DNA of 64,000 bases from assembly GCF_900169715.1 (NCBI RefSeq), contig NZ_LT835160.1, positions 558,001 through 622,000 of the forward strand, given 5' to 3'. This DNA comes from Kocuria massiliensis. GTDB lineage: Bacteria > Actinomycetota > Actinomycetes > Actinomycetales > Micrococcaceae. Each line of letters starts with the position of its first letter. Position 1 is the stretch's first letter. The translations under genes and the position numbers were made by a program. Positions 1 to 10,347 of the stretch are shown here, in pieces. Under the pieces are notes generated by a model that saw only the letters and a program-made list of their open reading frames with translations, ran no database searches and was not told the DNA's origin.

Positions 1-109
1 CACCGTTGCGTGCGATCGCGGATCCGACGGCGGCCACAATGCCTGGGCGATCTGGTCCTTTCACCATCAGGCAGGCTTGGTCCTTCAGGTGCTCGATGCG
101 TCGAGTCAT
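1..109 (-). CDS. purU: Partial N-terminus of an ACT-domain protein, probably formyltetrahydrofolate deformylase
   Basis: Only the first 36 codons lie in the window; the gene runs off the left edge. The ATG at 109 follows a GGAG-like ribosome site. The visible peptide carries KGPDRPGIVAAVGSAIARNG, the opening beta-alpha of an ACT domain as found at the start of PurU, which hydrolyses 10-formyl-tetrahydrofolate to formate and THF. Other ACT-domain proteins begin in a similar way, so the assignment rests on one motif. The thiolase gene to the right is on the same strand, ending upstream of this start at 221, so the two could be co-transcribed. Confidence 0.5.
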   Translation of the reverse strand, partial: MTRRIEHLKDQACLMVKGPDRPGIVAAVGSAIARNG

Positions 110-220
110 GATGTCTCCATAGTCGGGCACGCTCCCCGCGGATGTGACGAGGGAACGTGGTGAGGCGTCGTCGGGTGTGCCCGCCGCAGGACGACGTCCT
201 GAGCGGCGGGGCTTCGGGCT

Positions 221-1423
221 TCAGCGGAAGAGCAGGAGGGCTTCGCCCTGTCCTCCCCCGCCGCACAGCGAGACGGCGGCTTTGCCTGCGCCACGCCGAT
301 GGAGTTCCAGGGCGGCGTGAAGGGCCAACCTCGCGCCGGAAGCCCCGATGGGGTGGCCCAGCGCAATGGCGCCGCCGTGAATGTTGATCTTGTCCTGGTC
401 AACGTCCAGGTCTCGACCCGACTGCAAGGATACCGCCGCGAAGGCTTCATTGATCTCCCAGAAGTCGAGCTCCTCCGCCGACCATCCGGCCTTGTCGAGT
501 GCGGATTGGGTGGCCTGGGAGGGCTGAGAATGCAGGGCGGCGTCGGGTCCGGCGGTTTGACCCGCAGATCCCACCTCGGCCCACACGGTCAGGCCGTGTG
601 CATCGGCGTATTCCTTGGAGGTCAGCACCAGGGCGGCGGCGCCGTCGGAAAGAGGCGAAGAATTTCCTGCGGTGATGGTGCCATCTTGAGCGAAGGCCGG
701 ACGCAAACGGCCCAGAACCTCGGCGGTCGAGTCCGGGCGCACCCCTTGGTCTTCCGAGACAACAACCGGCTCGCCCTTGCGCTGTGGAATAGAAACGGGC
801 GCAATCTCGTCGGCAAAGATGCCCTGACGCGCGGCGTCACCAGCGCGTTGATGCGAGGCCGCCGCGATCTCGTCCTGCTCCGCGCGACCGATTCCGCGCG
901 CATGGTTATCCTCTTCGGTCATCTCACCCATCGCGCGACCATCCTGGGCATCCGTCAGGCCATCGCGGGCGACGGCGTCGACCAAGCGCAGGTCACCGTA
1001 GGTTTTGCCGCTGCGAACCCCAGGAGCCACGTGGGGAGCGCTCGACATCGATTCCTGGCCACCGGCCACCACCACCTCGGCCTCTCCGAGCCGAATCAGC
1101 CGGGCGGCCTCGGTCACGGCGGCTAGCCCCGAAAGGCAGACCTTGTTGAGGCTCATCGCGGGAACATCGCGGGAAATGCCCGCGGCCATGGCGGATTGCT
1201 TGGCCGGATTCTGCCCGCACCCGGCCTGAATCACGTGCCCCATATACACCTGGTCCACGTGCTCGGCACCGACTCCCGCGCGTTCCAAAGCGGCCCCGAT
1301 GGCATGAGCGCCAAGGTCCACCGCGCTGAGGCTCGCGAGCTGACCCATGATCTTTCCTTGCGGGGTACGGGCACCACCCACAATGACGACGTCCTTAAGC
1401 TGGCTCACGACTTGCTCCTTCAC
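221..1423 (-). CDS. Acetyl-CoA C-acetyltransferase (thiolase)
   Basis: 400 residues, normal for a thiolase. It condenses or cleaves acyl-CoA units in beta-oxidation or acetoacetyl-CoA metabolism in the cytoplasm. The nucleophilic cysteine is at about residue 96 in LNKVCLSGLAA. The C-terminal active-site segments GHPIGASGARL and CGGGGQGEALL carry the second His and Cys, and NEAFAAVSL is also present. All catalytic elements are intact. It stands alone between a possible purU and a CorA-type transporter, away from the second thiolase at 17.3-18.4 kb. Substrate chain length cannot be read from sequence, but family similarity favours acetoacetyl-CoA. Confidence 0.92.
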   Translation of the reverse strand: MKEQVVSQLKDVVIVGGARTPQGKIMGQLASLSAVDLGAHAIGAALERAGVGAEHVDQVYMGHVIQAGCGQNPAKQSAMAAGISRDVPAMSLNKVCLSGLAAVTEAARLIRLGEAEVVVAGGQESMSSAPHVAPGVRSGKTYGDLRLVDAVARDGLTDAQDGRAMGEMTEEDNHARGIGRAEQDEIAAASHQRAGDAARQGIFADEIAPVSIPQRKGEPVVVSEDQGVRPDSTAEVLGRLRPAFAQDGTITAGNSSPLSDGAAALVLTSKEYADAHGLTVWAEVGSAGQTAGPDAALHSQPSQATQSALDKAGWSAEELDFWEINEAFAAVSLQSGRDLDVDQDKINIHGGAIALGHPIGASGARLALHAALELHRRGAGKAAVSLCGGGGQGEALLLFR

Positions 1424-1483
1424 TGGGGCCGACAGGTCACGCCCTTATCGTACTCGAGCCGATACCGCTGGTATCGGCTTCCT

Positions 1484-2464
1484 TCACATCCAGTTCTTCT
1501 TTTTGAAGATGATGTACAGGACGACCTCGATGCCCACCATGAGTCCCAGGGCAAAGGGATATCCCAGGGGCCACTGCAGCTCCGGCATGTTCTCAAAGTT
1601 CATGCCGTAGATTCCAGCGATGATGGTGGGGACCACGAGTATCGCGGCCCAGCTGGAGAGCTTTTTCATCGCGTCATTCTGCCGTTGACCCACGAGCGTG
1701 GAATCGACGGTCAGGGCGTTCTGCAGGGCCGAACGCAGGCTATCCAAGTGTTCGAGCGCACGCAGCACGTGGTCTCGAACGTCACGGAAGTGAGGGTGAA
1801 GTTGCTGCGGAGTTTCGTACTTCTCGGCGCCCCGCATCAGGAGGTCGAGCATGTAGCTCAGCGGCCGGGTCGCCCTCTGGAATTTCACGACCTCATTGAA
1901 CAGTTCGTAGATCCGTTGGGAGGTGTTTCCGCCGGCGAAGAGGTCTTGTTCGATCCCGTCGAGGTCCTCTTCCAAGTCCATGAGGATGGGTTCGTATCCG
2001 TCCACGACGACGTCGAGCAGGAAATACAGCAACGTTTGGGGATTATGCGGGTCCAGGTGAGGGCGCCGGAAGGCACGCTGCATCTGGCGAACGATGGTTT
2101 CGGAAGGACCGCCCTGAGCCAGAGTCACCACAAAGTAGTTTGGCCCAATGAACGCGTGCACTTCGTCGATCGTGAGCTTTTCCGTCTGGTCTGTGTAAGC
2201 GATCGGGTGCACGGCGAGGAATAGGGCATCACCGTAGCGTTCCAGTTTGGGGCGTTGGTGTCCGTGGGAGGCATCCTCCAGCGCGAGAGGGTGCAGGCTG
2301 AAGGCCTCACCAAGGTGCGTCAGTTCCTCCTCGGTCGCCCCTTCCAGAACCAGGCACACGGAGGCGCCTGGGTTCTGGTGCAGTGCCGAGATCGCGTCTT
2401 CCGCAGACTCGTGCGTCGTCACGTGATCGTCGGAGTCGATCAAGGTACTCATCACATAGGCCAT
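1484..2464 (-). CDS. corA: CorA-family magnesium/divalent-cation transporter
   Basis: 326 residues from the ATG at 2464; another ATG at 2452 and a TTG at 2473 are also possible and no site has a convincing Shine-Dalgarno. A long cytoplasmic alpha/beta and helical domain occupies the first 265 residues. Two C-terminal membrane helices follow, with the signature GMN in YGMNFENMPEL between them and a basic tail KKKNWM. These are the hallmarks of CorA pentameric Mg2+/Co2+ channels in the cytoplasmic membrane. It is monocistronic, and purA lies upstream on the same strand, ending at 2509. Ion specificity is inferred from the family. Confidence 0.9.
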   Translation of the reverse strand: MAYVMSTLIDSDDHVTTHESAEDAISALHQNPGASVCLVLEGATEEELTHLGEAFSLHPLALEDASHGHQRPKLERYGDALFLAVHPIAYTDQTEKLTIDEVHAFIGPNYFVVTLAQGGPSETIVRQMQRAFRRPHLDPHNPQTLLYFLLDVVVDGYEPILMDLEEDLDGIEQDLFAGGNTSQRIYELFNEVVKFQRATRPLSYMLDLLMRGAEKYETPQQLHPHFRDVRDHVLRALEHLDSLRSALQNALTVDSTLVGQRQNDAMKKLSSWAAILVVPTIIAGIYGMNFENMPELQWPLGYPFALGLMVGIEVVLYIIFKKKNWM

Positions 2465-2508
2465 GAGGACCAACTATAGAGGTACCGAACGGTACATTGC
2501 GCCGCTGA

Positions 2509-3894
<1,386 letters not shown>

Positions 3895-3982
3895 CTAGCG
3901 CTGGCCCTGAGCACGTCCCTGGCGATGGGGTCTGACCTGCGCAGGGGCCCGCGCCGCGAGTTCACGACGCGGACCCTACCGA

Positions 3983-4681
3983 TTAGCTCAGGATGGAAAT
4001 TTTCATGGGATACCGATAGATCTCGCCACGGTTGGCTTTGACCGCGCCCACGATGTGGCAAACGAGGGCGATGATACTCACCACGATCATTACGGGAACC
4101 GCAATGATCGCGCCCAAGCCGAAAGTCACCGCGGTTATGACAATTCCGGCAATATTCACGATCCAGATGATGGCGTTGAAGTTGAACGCCTCAGCCGAGC
4201 TCGTTCGCACAAATTGGTACCCCGGCTTGTCCTTGTAGATCAGCCAGAAGATCAGCGGGCCCAAGAAGCTCAAGGACCCCAGAGAGATCACCATGGCTAG
4301 CACCGTGGAAAGGTGCGAGAACAGTGCCAAGGTACGGGCATCCGATGGAATGGGGTTGCCGTAAGCATCGAAAGATCCGGGGCCGTATGAGGGGCCGGGG
4401 CCAGCCGGGCCTGGTCCGTAGGAGGGGCCACCAGGGCCTTGTTGCGCGCCAGGGCCGTGCGAAGGACCTGGGCCATAGGACGGGCCAGGGCCCTGCTGCG
4501 GGCCAGGACCGTGCGAAGGACCGGGACCGTGAGTGGGGCCAGGACCGTGGTTCGGGCCGGGCCCCTGATGCGGCTGCTGTCCGTAGGCCGAGTCCGAGCT
4601 CTGTTTCGACTCGGGCCGGTAGCCGGATCCGGAACCCTCTTCGGGGTTGGGTGACGGATTCTGAGGGGGCTGATTCGTCAA
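3983..4681 (-). CDS. DUF4870 membrane protein with Gly-Pro-rich repeats
   Basis: 232 residues. Residues from about 35 to 105 are a low-complexity tract built from repeats of the type GPGPxHGPGP and GPGPQQGP. After this, about 120 residues form three to four hydrophobic helices typical of DUF4870/Tic20-like small membrane proteins (DARTLALFSHLSTVLAMVIS onward, ending PVMIVVSIIALVCHIVGAVK). The molecular function of the family is not known. The cytoplasmic repeat tract is likely disordered and may have varied in copy number by slippage of the GC-rich repeats. It is monocistronic between purA and the polysaccharide pyruvyl transferase gene. Confidence 0.8.
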   Translation of the reverse strand: MTNQPPQNPSPNPEEGSGSGYRPESKQSSDSAYGQQPHQGPGPNHGPGPTHGPGPSHGPGPQQGPGPSYGPGPSHGPGAQQGPGGPSYGPGPAGPGPSYGPGSFDAYGNPIPSDARTLALFSHLSTVLAMVISLGSLSFLGPLIFWLIYKDKPGYQFVRTSSAEAFNFNAIIWIVNIAGIVITAVTFGLGAIIAVPVMIVVSIIALVCHIVGAVKANRGEIYRYPMKISILS

Positions 4682-4828
4682 GAGACGCTCCGTTTCGCGT
4701 GAGATGGTTCCGAAAACTTCTCCCTCACAAGGGGTTACCTCAAGGGTACGACGTAACCGCTGGGTGGGTCACACACCGAATGACTGCCCTCACGCCCTCG
4801 TCCGCTCTCAGAGTCCGCCGCGACGCAG

Positions 4829-5953
4829 CTACATATAGTCCCGATAGAGGGCGTCGGCTTCCGCGTTTTTGGCCTCGACGGGTTTCTCCAATCCGTGGGG
4901 CACACCCAGCGCATCCAAGGGCCGAACATCGCTGGGGTCTCCGGCGCTGACAAGCCATCCGGTGCCCAAGGCGGCCAGGGAGCTGTGTTTGATGTCGTAG
5001 TAACCGGCCTTACCGGGTAGGGCAATCCCGCGGGCACCGTGCAGTGACGCTACGAGGTGATGGTGGAAACGGGTCGTGATCCACACCTGGTGTGGGCCCC
5101 ATTCGATGCCGTCCCGCCACATCGCGCTAAATGGAACAAAGCGGTGTTCACCGAATGAATCCCGAAGCTTGACGTGGCCGGGATAGTCCTCCCCCGGTAG
5201 TGCTTCGACGTAGGTCACGCGTTCCGGCGGAATGTCCCAGGCGCGCAATTGAGCGGTCGTGAATTCCACGAACCGATCCAGGTCACCGGGATTCAACAGG
5301 TCCCCCTGAAGGCACACCATGGCTTCCGTTGCGCGAGGCTCGTCCGGAACAGCGGGGGTTTCGGGAACCAAGAAGGCGTCGTCGTACCCGAGTTCACGGC
5401 CTAGGTGATCCGCGCTCGGCCGATCACGGACGCTGACGTGATCGAATCCTTGGAAAGTTTCGGGGCCAGGTGGCATGATCCCTTGCCCGGTGGCGAAGAG
5501 CCGAGCCCCCGAGACCTCAGCCGCCGCCCGCATCGCTTCCACAATCATGGCGTTTTCGTGCCACATCGCGTTGACGAACCCGCCCCCGAGCAGGTGAAGC
5601 GTCGAGGCTTCTCGCATCTCGAGCAACCCCACATCGAAACGAGGCGACCCCAGATTCTGCACCAGATCGGTCACGCTTCGGTCCGACTCATGCAGGGACG
5701 AATGCACCGCACGGATCGCGGTATTCGTCACGTGAAGGTTCGGGTGAATGCCCTTCAACAGGGACGAAACCGTCCCCGGTTCACGAACATCCAGCCACAC
5801 CTCGCGGTGCGGCGCGACTCTCGCAAGGTAGGAAACCCACCGGTGGGCTATGAGTTCATCGCCAAAATTGGGGATTCCTGCCGTGGAGACGAGGTAGATC
5901 GCTCCGTCATTCGCGCCGCCGCGAGGCTGCTGGTTGTGGGCTTGCTCGATCAT
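4829..5953 (-). CDS. Polysaccharide pyruvyl transferase family protein
   Basis: 374 residues. The N-terminal NFGDELIAHRWVSYLAR matches the start of the CsaB/polysaccharide pyruvyl transferase fold. LLGGGFVNAMWHENAM, ATGQGIMP, SVRDRPSADHLG and TRFHHHLVASLHGARGIALP are the other conserved blocks, including the RFHHH/LHGA region near the active site. Family members transfer pyruvate from phosphoenolpyruvate to cell-wall or exopolysaccharide sugars. No sugar-polymer genes are next to it, so the acceptor is unknown and it may be an orphan family member with another substrate. The ATG is the only reasonable start. Confidence 0.82.
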   Translation of the reverse strand: MIEQAHNQQPRGGANDGAIYLVSTAGIPNFGDELIAHRWVSYLARVAPHREVWLDVREPGTVSSLLKGIHPNLHVTNTAIRAVHSSLHESDRSVTDLVQNLGSPRFDVGLLEMREASTLHLLGGGFVNAMWHENAMIVEAMRAAAEVSGARLFATGQGIMPPGPETFQGFDHVSVRDRPSADHLGRELGYDDAFLVPETPAVPDEPRATEAMVCLQGDLLNPGDLDRFVEFTTAQLRAWDIPPERVTYVEALPGEDYPGHVKLRDSFGEHRFVPFSAMWRDGIEWGPHQVWITTRFHHHLVASLHGARGIALPGKAGYYDIKHSSLAALGTGWLVSAGDPSDVRPLDALGVPHGLEKPVEAKNAEADALYRDYM

Positions 5954-6008
5954 GGCCTGAGATTATTGCAAATTGACAGCAAATACGAGTTTTTAGCGTA
6001 TTCCCACG

Positions 6009-7100
6009 TCAGACACGGGCCGGAAGATCCGAGAATGCTTGCGCGACCCCGGGGACCGTGATCTGGCCGGCGTCGGTGTTGAGTCCCTTCTTCAACGGCT
6101 CGGAGGATTCCAAGGCAGCGTCCACACCCTGCGCCAGTTGCAAGACGTAGGGCAAGGTGGCGTTGGTTAGGGAGGCGGTGGCGGTACGCGGCACGGCTCC
6201 GGGCATGTTGGCAACGCAGTAGTGACGAATCCCGTCGACCTCGAAAATCGGATCGTCGTACGTGGTCGCATGCGATGTTTCGAAGCATCCGCCCTGGTCA
6301 ATCGCGACGTCTATCAGCAAGGAATCGGGCTTGAGCAACGAGAGGTGTTCGCGGCGCACCAGCTTGGGTGCCGCCGCCCCGGGGATCAAGACCGATCCGA
6401 TGACGACGTCGGCCGTCGCAAGTTCCCGTTCCACGTTGCGGGGGTTGCTGGCCAGCACCCGCGCGGAATTGCCGAAGTAGTCGGTGAGTTCGCGGACTCG
6501 GGGAAGGTAAGCGTCCAGGATGGTGACTTCGGCCCGAAGCCCGACGGCGAGCAACGCGGCCTGCGTACCCACCACGCCGCCGCCCAAAACGAGCACACGA
6601 GCGGGTGCCACACCGGGGGCGCCACCCAAGAGGATGCCCGGGCCGCCCTGCGTATGAAGAGTGAACTGCGCCGCCGCTTGTGCAGCCAGACGACCGGCGA
6701 TCTCGGACATCGGAGCCAAAAGCGGCAAGAATCGCCCATCGCGGACGGTCTCGTAGGCAATGGCCGTGGTCTTGGCCTTCAGCAGTGCTTCCGTCAACGC
6801 GCGGTCCGCAGCCAAGTGGAGGTACGTGAAGAGCGTCAAATCCTCACGTAAAAAGGTGTACTCCGATTCGATGGGTTCCTTGACCTTGACCAAAAGCTCC
6901 GCACGAGACCAGGCCTCGCCCTGAGTCACCATCTGGGCGCCGGCTTCGACGTATTCTGCATCGCTAAAGCCCGAGCCATCCCCCGCGCCGGATTGCACGA
7001 AGACCTCGTGACCGGCCTCAACCGCGGCGTGAACGCCATCGGGGGTCATCCCGACGCGGCGTTCCTCCGGTTTGATCTCAGTGGGCACACCAATACGCAT
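6009..7100 (-). CDS. ald: Alanine dehydrogenase
   Basis: 363 residues, close to the usual 370. It interconverts L-alanine and pyruvate plus ammonia with NAD. The N-terminus MRIGVPTEIKPEERRVGMTP is the family signature with the substrate-binding Arg, VKVKEP carries the substrate Lys, and VLVLGGGVVGTQAALLAVGL is the Rossmann dinucleotide fold followed by the acidic LDAYLPRV. The C-terminal VANMPGAVPRTATASLTNATLPY is also conserved. A short intergenic gap separates it from the DUF3151 gene upstream. It probably supports alanine use or redox balance. Confidence 0.95.
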   Translation of the reverse strand: MRIGVPTEIKPEERRVGMTPDGVHAAVEAGHEVFVQSGAGDGSGFSDAEYVEAGAQMVTQGEAWSRAELLVKVKEPIESEYTFLREDLTLFTYLHLAADRALTEALLKAKTTAIAYETVRDGRFLPLLAPMSEIAGRLAAQAAAQFTLHTQGGPGILLGGAPGVAPARVLVLGGGVVGTQAALLAVGLRAEVTILDAYLPRVRELTDYFGNSARVLASNPRNVERELATADVVIGSVLIPGAAAPKLVRREHLSLLKPDSLLIDVAIDQGGCFETSHATTYDDPIFEVDGIRHYCVANMPGAVPRTATASLTNATLPYVLQLAQGVDAALESSEPLKKGLNTDAGQITVPGVAQAFSDLPARV

Positions 7101-7215
7101 GTTTCGCTGTTCCTTTCAGTGAAAAACCGACCCACAACGCTGTGGGAGGCCACAGCCAATTATCCCGATAATGGGCGAAAGGGACACCCGACGTCCCCGA
7201 GTTGTGGGGGGAAAA

Positions 7216-7635
7216 CTACGCGGAGAAGTGAGCCGCCGCCTCGGGATCCGAATCGTTGAGGAAGGTCGAGATGCGTTCAGCCTCATCCTGCTCGCCAATA
7301 GCCGACGCCGCGCGCCCGAGCAGGTAGAGCGATTTGAGGAATCCGCGGTTCGGCTCGTGGGAGAACGGAATGGGTCCGTGGCCCTTCCATCCGTGACCAC
7401 GGAGGGAATCCAGGCCGCGGTGATAACCCACGCGGGCATAGGCATAGCCTTCGATGGTGTATCCCGAGTTCAGCGCGTCTTCGGCCAGAATGGACCAAGC
7501 CAACGATGACTTGGGGAAGGCCCGGGCGAGGTCTTCGCCTTCGTCCCCCGCCTCAATACGAGCCTTCAGTTCCGGCTCCTCATCCAGATACGTGGGTTCC
7601 GGTCCGTCCAACAAGTTCTTCCCTGCCAGGCTCAT
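7216..7635 (-). CDS. DUF3151 domain protein
   Basis: 139 residues, soluble, acidic and actinobacteria-specific. The blocks FPKSSLAWSILAEDAL, YAYARVGYHRGLDSLRG and GWKGHGPIPFSHEPNRGFL are the conserved core of DUF3151, which resembles a short alpha-helical repeat. Its function is not known. In many actinobacteria it lies next to the class II aldolase gene fba, as it does here, which supports the identification and suggests co-regulation, although the fba terminator hairpin (7752-7783) separates the two. A ribosome site (AAAGGAGCCC) precedes the ATG. Confidence 0.85.
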   Translation of the reverse strand: MSLAGKNLLDGPEPTYLDEEPELKARIEAGDEGEDLARAFPKSSLAWSILAEDALNSGYTIEGYAYARVGYHRGLDSLRGHGWKGHGPIPFSHEPNRGFLKSLYLLGRAASAIGEQDEAERISTFLNDSDPEAAAHFSA

Positions 7636-7751
7636 ATTGGGCTCCTTTCATCGGTGATGGTGACTGCCTCCAGCCTACCCGCGGCGTCGGCGAAGAACCG
7701 AGGCCACCGGCCCTCCGCCCACCGCATGTGTATATCCCGGAGAAATACGAA

Positions 7752-7783
7752 GGCGCGGGTGCACCTGTGGATGCACCCGCGCC
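7752..7783 (-). terminator. Hairpin downstream of fba
   Basis: A perfect 12-bp inverted repeat (7752-7763 with 7772-7783, arm GGCGCGGGTGCA) with an 8-base loop lies 29 bases after the fba stop codon. It is followed on the minus strand by a moderately T-rich stretch (TTCGTATTTC). Its position fits a factor-independent terminator for fba. Confidence 0.7.
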
Positions 7784-7811
7784 GTGAATGAGGTCGATCG
7801 CCCTCGTGTGA

Positions 7812-8837
7812 CTACTTGATCGCGGTACCCGCGGATCCGAGGTTCTCGCACGCCTGAACGACGCGAGCGGCCATACCGTCTTCGGCCTTGGCGCCCCAGG
7901 TCCGGGGGTCGTAGAGCTTCTTGTTGCCGACCTCGCCGTCGATCTTCAAAACGCCCTCGTAGTTGCCGAGCATATGGCCGGCTACTGGGCGGGTGAAGGC
8001 GTACTGGGTGTCGGTGTCCACGTTCATCTTGATGACACCGAAGGACACCGCGTCCTTGATTTCCTGAGCGGACGAACCGGAACCGCCGTGGAAGACGAGA
8101 TCGAAGGGGCGTTCCTTGCCCAGCTTCTCGCCCACCTCACGCTGGATCTGATCCAACAGCTCCGGGCGGAGCTTGACGTTACCCGGCTTGTACACGCCGT
8201 GGACGTTACCGAAGGTCAACGCGGTGATGTAGCGCCCCTTCTCACCGTTCTCACCAAGGGCTTCGATGGTCTTGAGCGCGTCTTCGGTGGTCGTGTAGAG
8301 GGTGTCGTTGATTTCGCCGACTACGCCGTCTTCCTCACCACCCACGGCACCGATCTCGACCTCCAGAACGATGTGGGCCTTGCCGGTACGCTCAATCAGG
8401 TCCGCGCCGATGCGGAGGTTTTCCTCGAGCTCGATCGCGGAACCGTCCCACATGTGGGAGTTGAAGATGGGGTCCTCGCCGCGAGCCACGGCGTCTTCGG
8501 ATTCCTTGAGGAGCGGCAGGACGAAGCCGTCCAGCTTGTCCTTGGGGCAGTGGTCGGTATGCAGAGCGATGTTGACGTCGTACTGCTTGGCAACCTCACG
8601 GGCGAAAGCGGCAAACGCCAACGATCCGACAACCATGTCCTTCTTGCTGGAGCCGGACCAGTAAGCAGCGCCACCCGTCGACACCTGAATAATTCCGTCG
8701 GACCCTGCCTCGGCAAAACCGCGGATCGCCGCGTTGAGCGTCTGAGAGGAGGTCACGTTGATCGCCGGGTAGGCGAAGCCTTTAGTCTTCGCCTTGTCGA
8801 GCATTTCTGCATATGCGTCCGGTGTTGCGATGGGCAT
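7812..8837 (-). CDS. fba: Class II fructose-bisphosphate aldolase
   Basis: 341 residues from the ATG at 8837, preceded by AAAGGAGTCAGT. It cleaves fructose 1,6-bisphosphate to dihydroxyacetone phosphate and glyceraldehyde 3-phosphate in glycolysis. Zinc-site and substrate motifs are visible: ALHTDHCPKDKLDGF with the catalytic Asp and zinc His, MWDGSAIELEEN with acidic residues, GNVHGVYKPGNVKL with a zinc His, and VFHGGSGSSAQEI with the last zinc His and phosphate loop. The longer reading frame adds 14 residues without a ribosome site and is rejected. It is the sole aldolase in the window. Confidence 0.97.
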   Translation of the reverse strand: MPIATPDAYAEMLDKAKTKGFAYPAINVTSSQTLNAAIRGFAEAGSDGIIQVSTGGAAYWSGSSKKDMVVGSLAFAAFAREVAKQYDVNIALHTDHCPKDKLDGFVLPLLKESEDAVARGEDPIFNSHMWDGSAIELEENLRIGADLIERTGKAHIVLEVEIGAVGGEEDGVVGEINDTLYTTTEDALKTIEALGENGEKGRYITALTFGNVHGVYKPGNVKLRPELLDQIQREVGEKLGKERPFDLVFHGGSGSSAQEIKDAVSFGVIKMNVDTDTQYAFTRPVAGHMLGNYEGVLKIDGEVGNKKLYDPRTWGAKAEDGMAARVVQACENLGSAGTAIK

Positions 8838-9036
8838 ACTGACTCCTTTATGACAGAAGGGCGAGCCGATGATTGTCACGACCCGTGGATACCGGAGTAC
8901 CTGGCGTCCAGGGCCTCCGCAAACCTAGTTTCAGTCTAACAAGGCGTATCCCCCACCGACCGGGCAATTTACGCGGCCGCGCGCCGAGCAAGGGTTCGTG
9001 ACCGGACGTGGTGCCGCCTCACCGCAGAAAAGCTCC

Positions 9037-9744
9037 CTAACCGGCCTGCTGGTGGAAAACGTGCCGGCGAATCCAGGCGTGCATAGCGACCGCAGCGGCG
9101 GCCGATGCGTTGATCGACCGCGTGGAACCGAATTGTTGAATCGAGAGGGTGTCCCGCGCGGCGTTCTTCATGTCCTCGCTAATTCCCGGGCCTTCTTGCC
9201 CGAAAACCAGGATGCAATTTTCGGGCAGATCATAGGTTTCGAGTTGCCGAGAATCGGGGAAATTATCGATGCCGATCACCACCAACCCTTGCTCGCGAGC
9301 CCACTCAATGAACGACTCCACCGTCGTGTGGTGCCTCACGTGCTGATAACGGTCCGTGACCATGGCCCCGCGTCGATTCCATCGCTTGCGCCCAATAATG
9401 TGCACTTCACGGGCCAAAAATGCGTTAGCCGTTCGAACCACCGAGCCGATATTCAAATCGTGTTGCCAATTTTCGATGGCCACGTGAAAGCCGTGCCGTT
9501 TGGTGTCGAGGTCGGCGATGATGGCGTCCATCGACCAATAGCGGTATTCATCGGTCACATTGCGCCGATCGCCCTCGCGCAACAGCTCAGGGTCCCAGTG
9601 GTCGCCGTCTGGCCACGGACCTTCCCACGGACCGACGCCGATCACGTGTTCGGCCGCGGGGCCGTCGCTGGCCGGCGTCGGGACCTCTTCCGCACGACCG
9701 TTGACCTCGGTGGGATCGGCGGCGTTTTCCTGCCCTGATTCCAC
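9037..9744 (-). CDS. TrmH/SpoU-family RNA 2'-O-methyltransferase
   Basis: 235 residues. It has the knotted SPOUT fold signatures: the N-motif region IENWQHDLNIGSVVRTANAF with the conserved Asn and Arg, ILVFGQEGPGISEDM forming the SAM-binding knot, and the C-terminal SIQQFGSTRSINASAAAAVA. Such enzymes methylate a 2'-hydroxyl in tRNA or rRNA with SAM. The exact nucleotide cannot be told. The first 50 residues are acidic and low in complexity. The start lies two bases after the pyrE stop, so the two genes form an operon. Confidence 0.88.
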   Translation of the reverse strand: MESGQENAADPTEVNGRAEEVPTPASDGPAAEHVIGVGPWEGPWPDGDHWDPELLREGDRRNVTDEYRYWSMDAIIADLDTKRHGFHVAIENWQHDLNIGSVVRTANAFLAREVHIIGRKRWNRRGAMVTDRYQHVRHHTTVESFIEWAREQGLVVIGIDNFPDSRQLETYDLPENCILVFGQEGPGISEDMKNAARDTLSIQQFGSTRSINASAAAAVAMHAWIRRHVFHQQAG

Positions 9745-9746
9745 CG

Positions 9747-10331
9747 CTAGTCCAGGCCGAGTTCCGACTTCGAGAAGGCGTAGAGGCAGGGCACTCCCGC
9801 CGTCTCCTCGATGCGCTCCTTCGCGCCGGTGGCTCGGTCCACAATGATGGCCACGGCCACCACGTTGGCGCCGGCGGCTCGCAATGCCTCGACGGCCGTC
9901 AGGGCAGACCCACCCGTGGTGGAAGTGTCTTCAAGCACCACGACGTCGCGCCCTGTCACGTCGGGCCCCTCGACCTGGCGCCCCATTCCGTAGGATTTCT
10001 GCGCTTTGCGCACCACGAACGTGTCCACGGCACGGTTGACGTCACCCGCGCTGCGCATGATCGCGTGACCGACGGGATCGGCACCCATCGTGAGGCCACC
10101 GGCGGCGTCGAAAACGATGTTGTTACGGTCCAGAAGATCCAGCATGACCTGCCCGACGAGCCGCGACGCCTCATGGTGAAGAGTCACGCGGCGCAGATCG
10201 ACGTAGTAATCCGCCTCGAGCCCGGAGGCGAGAGTGACCTTCCCACGCACAACGGCAAGGTCGATGATGAGTTCGCGGAGCCTGTCGCGGGCGGCCTCGA
10301 TGGGCAATGTGGTGGTCAGTTCGGAAGTCAT
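9747..10331 (-). CDS. pyrE: Orotate phosphoribosyltransferase
   Basis: 194 residues, normal for the actinobacterial form. It makes orotidine 5'-phosphate from orotate and PRPP in pyrimidine synthesis. The PRPP loop is VVVLEDTSTTGGSALTAVEA. SGLEADYYVDLRRVTLHHEA at the N-terminus and KSYGMGRQVEGPDVTGRDVV (catalytic loop region) also match. It is followed after two bases by the RNA methyltransferase gene, a conserved arrangement in Micrococcales. The acidic pair preceding TSTTGG is ED rather than DD, a common variant. Confidence 0.95.
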   Translation of the reverse strand: MTSELTTTLPIEAARDRLRELIIDLAVVRGKVTLASGLEADYYVDLRRVTLHHEASRLVGQVMLDLLDRNNIVFDAAGGLTMGADPVGHAIMRSAGDVNRAVDTFVVRKAQKSYGMGRQVEGPDVTGRDVVVLEDTSTTGGSALTAVEALRAAGANVVAVAIIVDRATGAKERIEETAGVPCLYAFSKSELGLD

Positions 10332-10347
10332 GCGGCCATTCTACGGG

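Noticed and set aside
4380-4580. Tandem DNA repeat as an independent element
   Set aside because: The repeats are in frame within the DUF4870 protein gene and encode its Gly-Pro tract, so they are explained by the coding sequence.
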